Shown: piece by piece, positions 1 to 8,127 of the stretch
Layout of the letters: the number at the start of each line of letters is the position of its first letter
How positions within the stretch are numbered: position 1 is the stretch's first letter
Source: Novosphingobium kaempferiae
GTDB taxonomy: Bacteria > Pseudomonadota > Alphaproteobacteria > Sphingomonadales > Sphingomonadaceae
NCBI RefSeq assembly: GCF_021227995.1
Contig: NZ_CP089301.1
Location: forward strand, 1,612,001 to 1,676,000
Reading direction: 5' to 3'
Length of the DNA: 64,000 nt
Notes under the pieces: model-generated
Databases searched by the model: none
What the model was told of the DNA's origin: nothing
What the model saw: the letters and a program-made list of their open reading frames with translations, nothing else
Position numbers and translations under genes: made by a program

Positions 1-73
1 AGTGCTCGACAGCCTCGTCGAGATCGGGGACGACGTAGGCGATCTGGAAAATCCGGCCATAGATGCGGCTCAT
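1..73 (-). CDS. VOC (glyoxalase-fold) family protein, N-terminal fragment
   Basis: Only the first 24 codons are inside the window; the gene runs off the left edge. The translation begins MSRIYGRIFQIAYVVPDLDEA, which has the 'xxIAYVVxDLDxAV' pattern that opens many VOC-superfamily (glyoxalase/bleomycin-resistance) metalloproteins. It also resembles the start of the VOC gene at 47876-48403 (MSRLYGGAMQAGYLVEALEPA), suggesting paralogy. It is divergent from the Rieske gene at 251, and the copy of the shared operator at 141-162 lies between them. Substrate unknown; family call from a short fragment only. Confidence 0.6.
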   Translation of the reverse strand, partial: MSRIYGRIFQIAYVVPDLDEAVEH

Positions 74-140
74 TTCGGTCACTCTCCCGCTATGGCGCGC
101 CCCCGCGTCATGTCGGCGCGGGTGTTCGCGATCCTGCTTG

Positions 141-162
141 AAAAACATTCATGACTGTTTTC
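141..162. promoter_or_regulatory. Shared TetR-type operator, copy A
   Basis: A near-perfect palindrome, A-tract then ACA-TT-CATG-AC-TGT then TTTT, with one mismatched pair (148/155). It sits in the divergent gap between the VOC gene (1-73) and the Rieske pair (251-2952), about 90 bp before the Rieske ATG. The same core recurs at eight other places in this window. Binding by the TetR paralogs at 5407, 28026 or 49409 is inference. Confidence 0.7.
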
Positions 163-250
163 TACTGAATGTCCACCCCGAGGGTGAGTCGGCCATAGAG
201 ACGACCATCCGGTGGACCCCAGAGGAGAGGCCTGGAGAGGTAAGAGCACC

Positions 251-1609
251 ATGATGAAGCTCGAATTCGACGATTGGAACATCCACGTCGGCACGCCGCA
301 CCCGTTCAACGCGCGCGTCTCGCCCGCGATCGACAACGGCACCGACCGCCCCGACCCGCGCCGCTATCACGACCGCGCCTTCATGCGCGAGGAGTGGGAA
401 AAGGTCTTCGCGAAGAGCTGGCTGCTGGCCGGTCCCGCCTCCGACATTCCCGAGCCGGGCGACTTCTTCACTTTCGAGGTCGGGACGGAAAGCTTCGTCG
501 TCGTGCGCGGCGACGACGGGCAGATCCATGCGCACTACAACGTCTGCCCCCATCGCGGCAGCCGTCTGGTGACATCGGACTTCGGTTCGCTCGACCGCTT
601 CACCTGCCCGTTCCATTCGTGGAAGTTCGACCTCGAAGGCCGCAACGTCGCGGTGACGGACCCGGAGACGTTCCGTCCCGAAGTGCTCTGCCATGACCGG
701 AACCTGACCTCGGTGCGCTGCGAAGTGGCGGTGGGGCTGGTGTTCATCTGCATGGACCCGGCAGTGGAGCCGCTGAAGCAGTGGCTGGCGCCGATCCTGC
801 CGCACCTCGAACTCTACGACATCGACCGGATGTACGTCGTGCAGCACCGTCGGTCGGACTGGGGCGCGAACTGGAAGGGCGGGGTGGACGCCTTCGCCGA
901 GATCTATCATCTCCACGCCGTCCACCCGCAGACGCAATGCCTGATGGACGACCGCACGCAGATCGACTTATGGTCGGGCGGCCTCTCTCGCCAGTTCGTG
1001 CCCTTCGCGCAGCCTGCCTCGCGCTATGCCGATCAGGAGACGGTGAACCCCGGCATCCAGTCGATGCTGCGTGACGCCGGGATCGACCCGGAGACCTACG
1101 ACGGCACCGCCGCCGAGACGCGCCGCGCCGTGCAGCAGGCCAAGCGCCGCCGCTCGGCCGAACTGGGCCTCGGATACGAGAAGTTCAGCGACAGCCAACT
1201 GAGCGATTCCGTGGTCTATGGGCTGTTCCCCAATGCGCAGATCGGCTGTCATCCGGAGGCGATCTTCCTCCACCGCTTCATCCCGCACGCCAGCGACCCG
1301 AACCAGTTCACGTATGACACCTGCATCCTCTACCGGCACGTCGATGCGCCGGGATACTGCGCGCCCGCGTGGATGGGGCTGGGCGATGAGACCGACCTGA
1401 CCGGCGCCACCCGGCCAGAGATCGTCCATACCGGGCTGGGAGAACCGCCGGGGCTGGGCGAAGTGCTCGATCAAGATTCCGATCTCCTGCCGATCGTGCA
1501 GGCGGGCGCAAGGTCGCGGGGTTTTCGTGGTCCCCTCTGGAGCGAGCAGGAGGGGCGGTTGCGGCACTTTCATGCCGAACTCGACCGCCGGATGGGAGCG
1601 CGCGCATGA
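251..1609 (+). CDS. Rieske non-heme iron oxygenase, alpha subunit (copy 1 of tandem pair)
   Basis: A 452-aa protein of the aromatic-ring-hydroxylating/demethylating oxygenase alpha-subunit family. The N-terminal Rieske [2Fe-2S] site is C99-x-H101-x17-C119-x2-H122. The C-terminal catalytic domain carries the mononuclear iron motif E217-x-Y-H220-x4-H225. The start at ATG 251 is set by GGAGAGG ending at 240; an upstream in-frame extension from 212 has no ribosome site. It overlaps the next oxygenase gene by 4 nt (ATGA), so the two are translationally coupled. No beta subunit, ferredoxin or reductase gene is nearby, so electron transfer partners must be encoded elsewhere. Cytoplasmic. Substrate not deducible. 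Confidence 0.9.
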   Translation: MMKLEFDDWNIHVGTPHPFNARVSPAIDNGTDRPDPRRYHDRAFMREEWEKVFAKSWLLAGPASDIPEPGDFFTFEVGTESFVVVRGDDGQIHAHYNVCPHRGSRLVTSDFGSLDRFTCPFHSWKFDLEGRNVAVTDPETFRPEVLCHDRNLTSVRCEVAVGLVFICMDPAVEPLKQWLAPILPHLELYDIDRMYVVQHRRSDWGANWKGGVDAFAEIYHLHAVHPQTQCLMDDRTQIDLWSGGLSRQFVPFAQPASRYADQETVNPGIQSMLRDAGIDPETYDGTAAETRRAVQQAKRRRSAELGLGYEKFSDSQLSDSVVYGLFPNAQIGCHPEAIFLHRFIPHASDPNQFTYDTCILYRHVDAPGYCAPAWMGLGDETDLTGATRPEIVHTGLGEPPGLGEVLDQDSDLLPIVQAGARSRGFRGPLWSEQEGRLRHFHAELDRRMGARA

Positions 1610-2952
1610 ACTACGATCCCCGCAGCTGGACCGTCCACAAGGGCTCCGATCACCCGTTCGACCAGCCCGCACCGCCCATCGACAACGGCACCGCAAGGCC
1701 CGACCCGGTCCGCTATACCTCGCCCGAATTCTTCGCGCGGGAGTGGGAGGACGTCTTTGCCCGCACATGGCAGCTTGCCGCGCCGTCCAGCGACATTCCC
1801 GAGCCCGGAGACTGGGTGAAGTTCGACACCGGGCCGGAGAGCTTCATCGTCGTGCGACAGGCGGACGGCTCGGTAGCGGCACACTACAACGTGTGTCCGC
1901 ATCGCGGCAGTCGTCTGGTGACGGGGGAGATGGGCAGCCAGGACAGCTTCACCTGCCCGTTCCATTCATGGCGCTTCGGCATCGACGGGCATAACCAGAA
2001 AGTCACCGATCCGGAGACCTTCCGCCCCGAAGTCCTGTGCCACGACCTCAACCTGACCTCGGTGCGCGCCGAGGAAGCGGCGGGCCTCGTCTTCATCAAC
2101 ATGTCGGACGAAGGGCCATCGCTGGCCGAGTTCCTCGCGCCGATCCTGCCTATGCTTGAGACTTACGGCATGGACCGGATGCACGTTGTCCAGCATCGCC
2201 GGTCGGACTGGGCGGCGAACTGGAAGGGCGGGATCGACGCTTTCTACGAAAGCTACCACCTCCATGCGATCCATCCGCAGACGATGGGGGTGATCGACGA
2301 CAGGACGCACATCGACCTGTTCCCGCATGGCCTGTCGCGCCAGTTCGTGCCGATGGCGCAGCCGAACTCGCACTTCCCGGATCAGGAGATCATCAACCCG
2401 GGCATCGCCGCGCTGCTGGCCGATGCGGGTGTCGATCCCGACAGCTTCACCGGCACCGCGATGGAAAGCCGCGCCGCCGTGGCCCATGCCAAGCGGGAAA
2501 GGGCAGCGCGGATCGGGCTCGACTATTCGCATTTCTCGGATGCGCAACTGACCGATGCCACGATCTTCGGCATCTTTCCCAACACGCAGATCGGCTGCCA
2601 TCCGGAGGCGGTGTTCCTCCACCGCTTCAAGCCGCATGCCAGCGATCCGGAGCAGTTCACTTACGAGACGACCATCCTCTATCGCCATGTCGACGCCCCC
2701 GGTTACGGCGCGCCGGGGTGGATGGGGCTGGGCGCGGAGGTGGACGTCACCGGCGCGACGCGACCCGAAGTGGTCCACACCGGGCTTGGCGAGCCGCCGA
2801 ATATGGGCGAAGTTCTCGATCAGGACTCCGACCTTCTGCCAATCGTACAGGCGGGTGCCCGGTCGCGAGGGTTCCGGGGGCCGTTGTGGGGCGAGCAGGA
2901 AGCGCGCCTGCGGCACTTCCATGTCGAACTGGATCGCTGGCTGGCCGGATAA
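1606..2952 (+). CDS. Rieske non-heme iron oxygenase, alpha subunit (copy 2 of tandem pair)
   Basis: A 448-aa close paralog of the preceding gene, similar along its whole length, so the pair arose by tandem duplication. The Rieske ligands are C97-x-H99-x17-C117-x2-H120, and the iron site is E215-x-Y-H218-x4-H223. The first ATG overlaps the upstream stop (ATGA). Both copies keep every metal ligand, so neither is obviously dead. Possible explanations are a heteromeric alpha-alpha' oxygenase or two enzymes with shifted substrate range. Expression probably starts from the promoter near operator copy A. Confidence 0.9.
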   Translation: MNYDPRSWTVHKGSDHPFDQPAPPIDNGTARPDPVRYTSPEFFAREWEDVFARTWQLAAPSSDIPEPGDWVKFDTGPESFIVVRQADGSVAAHYNVCPHRGSRLVTGEMGSQDSFTCPFHSWRFGIDGHNQKVTDPETFRPEVLCHDLNLTSVRAEEAAGLVFINMSDEGPSLAEFLAPILPMLETYGMDRMHVVQHRRSDWAANWKGGIDAFYESYHLHAIHPQTMGVIDDRTHIDLFPHGLSRQFVPMAQPNSHFPDQEIINPGIAALLADAGVDPDSFTGTAMESRAAVAHAKRERAARIGLDYSHFSDAQLTDATIFGIFPNTQIGCHPEAVFLHRFKPHASDPEQFTYETTILYRHVDAPGYGAPGWMGLGAEVDVTGATRPEVVHTGLGEPPNMGEVLDQDSDLLPIVQAGARSRGFRGPLWGEQEARLRHFHVELDRWLAG

Positions 2953-3014
2953 ATGTTCCGGTTATGATCCGCTGAAGGATTGACACCCGGCCTTGCGGGG
3001 GCAAGGAGGCGCGG

Positions 3015-3512
3015 ATGGAGCTGCCTCTCTACAGTTGCACGATGCCGTCGCCGGTGGGCGAACTCACGCTGGTGGGCGGGGACGCCGGGCTGGTCGCGGT
3101 AATGTGGGAGAACGACCGGCCCGCCCGCGTTCCTCTCGGCCCGCTGATCGACGAGGAGCATCCCGTACTAACGGCGACGAAGGTGCAACTGCGTGAATAT
3201 TTCGCGGACGGGCGGCGCGTGTTCGACGTGCCGCTCGACTTTCGCGGCACGGAATTCCAGCGCAAGGTCTGGGCCGCGCTGCTGGAAATTCCCTTCGGTG
3301 AGACGCGCAGCTACGGAGAGATCGCCCGCTTACTGGGGAGCCCCAACGCCAGCCGTGCGGTCGGAGCCGCCAACGGGCGCAACCCCATCTCGATCATCGC
3401 ACCATGCCATCGCGTCATTGGCAAGAGCGGCAGCCTGACCGGCTTCGCGGGCGGGATCGAAGCGAAAGCATGGCTGCTGGCGATGGAAGAAGGCCAGCCG
3501 CTGCTGCTGTGA
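3015..3512 (+). CDS. ogt: Methylated-DNA--[protein]-cysteine S-methyltransferase
   Basis: A 165-aa DNA repair protein that removes the alkyl group from O6-alkylguanine onto its own cysteine. The acceptor motif PCHRV is present with C131, followed by the usual GFAGG loop, and the helix 'GETRSYGEIAR...NASRAVGAANGRNP' is typical of Ogt/MGMT. Length matches the short Ogt class with no Ada N-terminal domain. AAGGAGG at 3003-3009 is a strong ribosome site for ATG 3015. It lies 62 bp downstream of the oxygenase pair in the same orientation and could be cotranscribed. Cytoplasmic, acts once per molecule. Confidence 0.95.
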   Translation: MELPLYSCTMPSPVGELTLVGGDAGLVAVMWENDRPARVPLGPLIDEEHPVLTATKVQLREYFADGRRVFDVPLDFRGTEFQRKVWAALLEIPFGETRSYGEIARLLGSPNASRAVGAANGRNPISIIAPCHRVIGKSGSLTGFAGGIEAKAWLLAMEEGQPLLL

Positions 3513-3525
3513 AGCGGCATAACAG

Positions 3526-3555
3526 GCGGCCTCAGAATGGGCGGCCTCAGAATGG
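3526..3555. repeat. 15-bp perfect tandem duplication across a stop codon
   Basis: The unit gcggcctcagaatgg occurs twice without a gap (3526-3540 and 3541-3555). The second copy contains the stop codon of the SDR gene 3547-4305 (minus strand), so the duplication repeats the end of that coding sequence, including a second stop in frame. It looks like a recent replication-slippage event between two convergent genes. Confidence 0.9.
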
Positions 3556-4305
3556 GCGGATCGTCACCCCGTTGTCGATCACCAGTTCCGCGCCGGTAAT
3601 GAAGCGCGATTCATCCGATGCGAGGAACAGCACCAGCGCTGCCACGTCCTTGGGATGGCCCGGCGTGCCCGGCGGCAGGACGCCGTCCGGTATCTCCTTC
3701 GGCTTGTCGAGCCGCCCTTCCGCCGTCTGCACCATCGGCGTCTCGATGGCACCCGGGTGGACCGAGTTGCAGCGGATCTTGTAGCCCTTTTCCTGGCACA
3801 TCACCGCGACCGACTTGGTCATTGCCCGCACCGCGCCCTTGGCGGCGGAATAGGCGAAGAAGATCGGATAGCCGAGCAGTGCGCCGGTCGAACTCATGTT
3901 GACGATGGAGCCGCCGCCACCCTTGTTCATCAACGGGATCGCGTGCTTGCAGCCGAGGAACACGCCGTCGGTCATGATCGCGCTGACCCAACGGAACTGC
4001 TCGAGCGTGGTGTCCTCCACGTCGGCGCTGAGCACCACGCCCGCATTATTCACAAGTACGTCGAGCCGTCCGAAGCGGGCCTTGATCTCCTGCATTACCG
4101 CGATCCACTGCGCTTCGTCCGCGACGTCGAGCGCCATAGCCAGCGCGCCGTTGCCGATACGGTCGGCGACGGCGAGGGCAGGCTCCAGCTTCACGTCGGT
4201 GACGATCACGGTCGCGCCCTCGCGGGCCAGCGCCTCGCAGTCCGCCGCGCCCAGTCCCGAGCCGCCGCCGGTGACAAGCGCGACTTTGCCTTCAACCCTG
4301 CCCAT
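3547..4305 (-). CDS. Short-chain dehydrogenase/reductase (classical SDR)
   Basis: A 252-aa NAD(P)-dependent oxidoreductase. The cofactor motif TGGGSGLG is at residues 12-19, NNAG at 86-89, catalytic S139 and Y152-x3-K156. Asp37 at the end of beta-2 suggests NAD(H) rather than NADP(H). Start ATG 4305 follows a GGGAGAGAG ribosome site. It is convergent with ogt and lies downstream of the SDR at 4369 on the same strand, so both may share a transcript starting at the promoter near 5373. Likely oxidises a hydroxyl intermediate of the pathway; substrate unknown. Confidence 0.88.
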   Translation of the reverse strand: MGRVEGKVALVTGGGSGLGAADCEALAREGATVIVTDVKLEPALAVADRIGNGALAMALDVADEAQWIAVMQEIKARFGRLDVLVNNAGVVLSADVEDTTLEQFRWVSAIMTDGVFLGCKHAIPLMNKGGGGSIVNMSSTGALLGYPIFFAYSAAKGAVRAMTKSVAVMCQEKGYKIRCNSVHPGAIETPMVQTAEGRLDKPKEIPDGVLPPGTPGHPKDVAALVLFLASDESRFITGAELVIDNGVTIRPF

Positions 4306-4331
4306 GTCTCTCTCCCGTTGTGATAGCGCTT

Positions 4332-4361
4332 CGTCAGTGCGAGCGTAGCGAAGCGATCCGG
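4332..4361. repeat. Dispersed repeat, copy 1 (about 30 bp)
   Basis: This stretch matches, with three differences over 30 bases, the reverse complement of 24446-24475. It lies in the short gap between two SDR genes. The recurrent piece GCGAGCGTAGCGAAGC resembles a REP-like repeat I associate with sphingomonad intergenic regions (recollection, not searched). Confidence 0.65.
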
Positions 4362-4368
4362 AGCAGCG

Positions 4369-5289
4369 TTACGCCGCCCCATCTTCCTTGAAATAGTCAG
4401 GCATCCCGGCCGGCCAGATCACGCCCCACTGGGCCTGCCCGCCGTCGAGGATCATGAGGTCGCCGTTGACGAACCGGGCCGCCGGGGAGGCGAGGTAGGC
4501 AATGGCCTCGGCCACGTCCCAGGCATTGCCGCGCATCTTCATCGGGTTGGCCTTGTGGAAGCGGGCGAGGGCTTCTTCCGGGTACATGCGGAAGCCCTCC
4601 GTCTCGATCACGCCGGGGCCGATGCAGTTTACGCGGATGTTCCACTGCGACCATTCGGTGGCGAGCGTCTTCGACAGGTAGATCACCCCGGCGCGCGCCG
4701 CGCAGGTGTGCGCGGCCTGCGGCATCCCGCGTTCCACATTGGCGACGATGTTGACGATGTTGCCGGGCTTGCCATCGGCGCGCCAGCGCTTCGCGGCTTC
4801 CTGCATCATCCACCAGGTTCCGTTGAGATTGGTGTCGATCACCGCCATCCAGCCCTTGCGGCTGAAGTCGATGGCGTCCTGCGGAAACTGTCCGCCCGCG
4901 TTGTTGACCAGCGTATCGAGCCCGCCGAAATGGTCATGTACCGTGCCGATCAACGCCTCGACCGCCTCGGGGTCGCGAATGTTGGTGGGCACGGCCAGCA
5001 CCTCGCTGCCGACCGCATCGCGCACGAAATCGACGGTCGTCTGCAACTTCTCCGGATCGCGGCCACAGATGGCGACGTTGGCGCCGAGCTTCGCCGCGAG
5101 AAATGCCGCCGCCTTGCCCATGCCGCTGCCTGCGCCGGTGATAAGCATCGTCTTCCCGGCCAGCAGATCCTCGCGATAGACGGTCGTCTGCTCACGCAGC
5201 GCATCCTCGTCCAGTCCGCGCGCGGGGCGGTTAGGGCCGTCGTCCTCGGGACGGAAGGTCTTGGCGGTGAAGGTCTTGGGCGCGTTCAA
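4369..5289 (-). CDS. SDR of the 2,4-dienoyl-CoA reductase-like type
   Basis: A 306-aa SDR with an N-terminal extension of about 45 residues before the Rossmann motif TGAGSGMG (51-58) and NNAG at 129-132. The classical Tyr-x3-Lys is missing: the equivalent stretch reads HTCAAR at 194-199. That is also seen in 2,4-dienoyl-CoA reductase-like SDRs, which do not use the canonical Tyr, and it fits a role on CoA thioesters. The first gene after operator copy B (5373-5396), about 84 bp before its ATG. Downstream on the same strand lies SDR 3547. Exact reaction unproven. Confidence 0.82.
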   Translation of the reverse strand: MNAPKTFTAKTFRPEDDGPNRPARGLDEDALREQTTVYREDLLAGKTMLITGAGSGMGKAAAFLAAKLGANVAICGRDPEKLQTTVDFVRDAVGSEVLAVPTNIRDPEAVEALIGTVHDHFGGLDTLVNNAGGQFPQDAIDFSRKGWMAVIDTNLNGTWWMMQEAAKRWRADGKPGNIVNIVANVERGMPQAAHTCAARAGVIYLSKTLATEWSQWNIRVNCIGPGVIETEGFRMYPEEALARFHKANPMKMRGNAWDVAEAIAYLASPAARFVNGDLMILDGGQAQWGVIWPAGMPDYFKEDGAA

Positions 5290-5372
5290 ATCTCTGTCCT
5301 TGCGAATCGAGACAGAGGCCGGCCTGCGCCGCGTTCATCCTCTGCCCGCCGTCAGCCTAGACGCGGCGGATC

Positions 5373-5396
5373 AAAAAGACAAACAAGATTGTTTTT
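5373..5396. promoter_or_regulatory. Shared TetR-type operator, copy B
   Basis: A-tract, then GACA-AA-CAAG-AT-TGT, then TTTT: the shared core with CAAG in the centre instead of CATG. It lies between the TetR stop (5407) and the start of the SDR at 5289, so it most likely controls that SDR (and SDR 3547 behind it). Confidence 0.65.
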
Positions 5397-5406
5397 GTGC
5401 AGGCGA

Positions 5407-6081
5407 TCAGACCGCCGTGGCGTTGCGGTGCCATGGCATCAGAGCGCGGATCTGGTTTTCCAGATGCGTCAGCATCGCGGGCACCTTGGCCTTGTCCATC
5501 GCGCCGGTCTGCACCGCGATGGCCATGCCTTCGAGGATCGTCTGCGACAGGTTCATCGCCATGTCGAATTCCAGCGGAGCATCGCGCCATTCGGGGAAGA
5601 GCGCATCGGCCTGCGCGTTGAACTTTTCGCGGAATTCCTCCTGCAAGGGGAACAGGATCGCACCGAGTTCCTTGTCGGTCCGCGCCGCCACCGCGAGTTC
5701 GTGGAAGGCGATGAACGCGGGCTTCTGCACTTGCGCCCAGTAGACTTCGACCAGCGTGTCGACGTCATGCTCCTCCGGCTTCTCGGCGGCACGGCGGAAG
5801 GCGCGCAGGCGCTTTTCATGCAGTTCGATGATCGTCGCCTTGATGAGCGCGGCGCCGTTCTCGAAGTGGTGCATCATCGCCCCGCGAGACAGACCCGCCT
5901 CTTCCGCTACGCGCGGTGTCGTGGTGTTGGCGTAGCCGTGCTTGACGATGCAGCGCACCGTCGCATCGATCAGCCGTCCGCGCGTCTGCGCCGCCTTGGT
6001 GGCCTGCAGGGTGCTGCCGGTCGCCGCCTTGGCAGGAGTAGGCTTTGCGATGCGGGTCGTGCGAGTGCGCGAGAGGGCCAT
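5407..6081 (-). CDS. TetR/AcrR family repressor, paralog 1
   Basis: A 224-aa one-component regulator. An N-terminal basic tail precedes the DNA-binding domain: 'AAQTRGRLIDATVRC...YANTTTPRVAEEAGLSRG', recognition helix LSRGAMMHHFEN. The ligand domain that follows includes the signature HEKRLRAFRRAAE and QKPAFIAFHELAVAARTDKEL. Two other genes here (28026 and 49409) encode the same architecture with almost the same HTH. ATG 6081 was chosen because the upstream frame to 6408 lies in the intergenic region and the N-terminus then aligns with paralog 3. Divergent from the acyl-CoA ligase at 6353 with operator copy C between, which implies autoregulation plus control of the ligase. Confidence 0.88.
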   Translation of the reverse strand: MALSRTRTTRIAKPTPAKAATGSTLQATKAAQTRGRLIDATVRCIVKHGYANTTTPRVAEEAGLSRGAMMHHFENGAALIKATIIELHEKRLRAFRRAAEKPEEHDVDTLVEVYWAQVQKPAFIAFHELAVAARTDKELGAILFPLQEEFREKFNAQADALFPEWRDAPLEFDMAMNLSQTILEGMAIAVQTGAMDKAKVPAMLTHLENQIRALMPWHRNATAV

Positions 6082-6232
6082 GTGATTCGCCTGGAAATTG
6101 CTGTCGCCGGTGATTGTGTATTCATGCCGCTTACGCCCATCGCCACGGACTAGGCAAGCGCCACGCATCGCCGGAGTCCGGCCTTTCCTGCGGATATCGC
6201 CGGACCGCAGAGCGCTCTCAGGGGCGGTAAAC

Positions 6233-6260
6233 AAAACAGACATGACTGATTGTGTTTTTT
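6233..6260. promoter_or_regulatory. Shared TetR-type operator, copy C
   Basis: AAAACA-GA-CATG-AC-TGA followed by TTGTG and a run of six T. The core can be aligned on CATG (one mismatch) or shifted by four bases as ACA-TG-ACTG-AT-TGT; both frames keep the flanking A and T tracts. Placed between TetR paralog 1 (start 6081) and the acyl-CoA ligase (start 6353). Confidence 0.65.
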
Positions 6261-6352
6261 CGTCCGCTTGGTAAGCTGGCGTCAAACACAGTTCGCATGG
6301 TCGCGCATTCCGGCGCGCGATCTGATAGAGCACAGGACATGGGAGAGCGGGC

Positions 6353-7987
6353 ATGGGCGACAAGCCGATCCTGACTATGGGCGAGATGATAAGATCATCG
6401 GCCGGCAAGTTCGCCGACCGCGACGCGATCGTGCTGCCGGATCGGCGGCTGACCTACACCGAACTGAACGAGGCGGCGCGCGCATGGGCGCGGGCGCTCG
6501 TCGCGATGGGCGTGAAGCCGGGCGACAACGTCGGCCTTCTGCTGCCGACCTGCGTGGACTTCATCACCGCCTTCTACGGCATCACCATGACCGGCGCGGT
6601 CGCGGTGCCGGTCAATGCCCGCTACCAGGCGAACGAACTCGGTTTCGTGACTGCCGACGCGGACCTCGTGACGATCATCACCATCGGCAAGGTCGCCGAC
6701 GGGCTCGACTTCAGTGCACGCCTCGAGGCGGCGCTGCCCTCGCTGACGCAGGCGGAGGATCCCTGGGCGCTCTCTTTGCCCGAGGCTCCCCGCCTGCGCA
6801 GCATCGTGTGCCTGGACGATCGGTGCGCGCCCTATCTCGTTCCCGCGCGCGCGGCGCTGGGCGCGGGCATGGAGACGCCGGAGGCGCGGATCGACGCGCG
6901 GATCGACGAGGTGTCGCCGCAGGATACCGCGATGATCCTCTACACCTCGGGCACCACCGCCAATCCCAAGGGCGCGATGATCAGCCACCGTGCGCAGGTG
7001 GCGAACAGCCGCAACCTCGGCGTGCGCTACGAATGCACGGGCGAGGATAAGGTCTGGTCGCCGCTGCCGATCTTCCACATCGCAGGCATCCTGCCGATGA
7101 CGATGATCCTCGACCTTGGCGGCACCTACATGACTATCCCGAAGTTCGACGCCGGGGTTGGGCTGGAGATGTTGGGCCGCGAAGGCGCGACGATCGCCTA
7201 TCCCAGCTTCGTGACGATCATGCAGGATCTCATCACGCACCCGACCTTCAAGGACACCGACCTGTCGAAGCTGCGGGTCATGAACTCCAACTTCGCGGTC
7301 CAGCCCGAGTGGATCAAGCTGGCGGTGGCAGAGGCCATGCCGCACACGATCCAGGTCGGTACCTATGGCCTCACCGAAGGCGCGGGCACCGTCTCCACCA
7401 GCCGCCTTTCCGACAGCTACGAGGTGCGCACCGGTCGTTGCGGCGTGCCGCTCGATGAATGGAAGGTGCGGATCGTCGATCCCGAAACCGGCCTCGATTG
7501 CGGCCCCGGCGAGCAGGGCGAGATCGTGCTGGGCGGCCCCAACATCCTCAAAGGCTACTACAACGCGCCTGAAAAGACCGCCGAGGCCATCCGCGACGGC
7601 TGGTTCTTCTCCGGCGACATCGGCTCGATCGACGCCAACGGCAACGTCATGTTCCACGGTCGCACCAAGGACATGCTCAAGGTCGGCGGGGAGAACGTCG
7701 CCGCGGCCGAGATCGAGGCCATGCTCCAGACCCATCCGGCGGTGAAGCTGGCGCAGGTGGTGGGCCTGCCGGACGACCGTTACTCCGAAGTCCCTGCCGC
7801 CTTCGTGGAACTTGCCGAAGGCGGAGCCGCCAGCGAGCAGGAGCTGATCGACCACTGCAAGGGCCGCATCGCCAGCTTCAAGATTCCGCGCCATGTGCGC
7901 TTCGTCGCGGACTGGCCGATGTCCACTTCGAAGATCCAGAAGTTCCGCCTGCGCGAAGGGCTGATCGCGGAGCTGCAGGCCGTCTGA
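6353..7987 (+). CDS. AMP-forming acyl-CoA synthetase (ligase 1)
   Basis: A 544-aa member of the ANL superfamily that adenylates a carboxylic acid and transfers it to CoA. The ATP-binding P-loop is 'YTSGTTANPKG' at about 197-207, then SYGLTE-type motif 'TYGLTEGAG', GYYNAPEKTAEAI, the hinge 'GRTKDMLKVGGENV' and the catalytic Lys near the C-terminus in 'STSKIQKFRL'. The ribosome site GGGAGAGCGG precedes ATG 6353. It probably activates the acid substrate that feeds the pathway. It is controlled by operator copy C and divergent from TetR paralog 1. Substrate chain type cannot be read from sequence; ligases 2 (21394) and 3 (31223) are further family members. Confidence 0.92.
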   Translation: MGDKPILTMGEMIRSSAGKFADRDAIVLPDRRLTYTELNEAARAWARALVAMGVKPGDNVGLLLPTCVDFITAFYGITMTGAVAVPVNARYQANELGFVTADADLVTIITIGKVADGLDFSARLEAALPSLTQAEDPWALSLPEAPRLRSIVCLDDRCAPYLVPARAALGAGMETPEARIDARIDEVSPQDTAMILYTSGTTANPKGAMISHRAQVANSRNLGVRYECTGEDKVWSPLPIFHIAGILPMTMILDLGGTYMTIPKFDAGVGLEMLGREGATIAYPSFVTIMQDLITHPTFKDTDLSKLRVMNSNFAVQPEWIKLAVAEAMPHTIQVGTYGLTEGAGTVSTSRLSDSYEVRTGRCGVPLDEWKVRIVDPETGLDCGPGEQGEIVLGGPNILKGYYNAPEKTAEAIRDGWFFSGDIGSIDANGNVMFHGRTKDMLKVGGENVAAAEIEAMLQTHPAVKLAQVVGLPDDRYSEVPAAFVELAEGGAASEQELIDHCKGRIASFKIPRHVRFVADWPMSTSKIQKFRLREGLIAELQAV

Positions 7988-8004
7988 ACCCAAGCGAAGG
8001 CGCT

Positions 8005-8032
8005 AAAAAAGGCAGTCGTGATTGTCTTTTTT
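8005..8032. promoter_or_regulatory. Shared TetR-type operator, copy D
   Basis: Six A, then GGCA-GT-CGTG-AT-TGTC, then six T: flanks are perfectly symmetrical with a single arm mismatch. It lies about 97 bp before the SDR ATG at 8128 and heads the six-gene operon 8128-14894. The trailing CTTTTTTATTG is shared with copy H. Confidence 0.7.
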
Positions 8033-8127
8033 ATTGCATCCGGGGATGGAGCGGGCTTACAGTCTTCTCAAGAACTCAAGGGCCGCTTCGGCGATTTCGG
8101 CGGCCCGGCGACACAAGGAAGAAGCGA

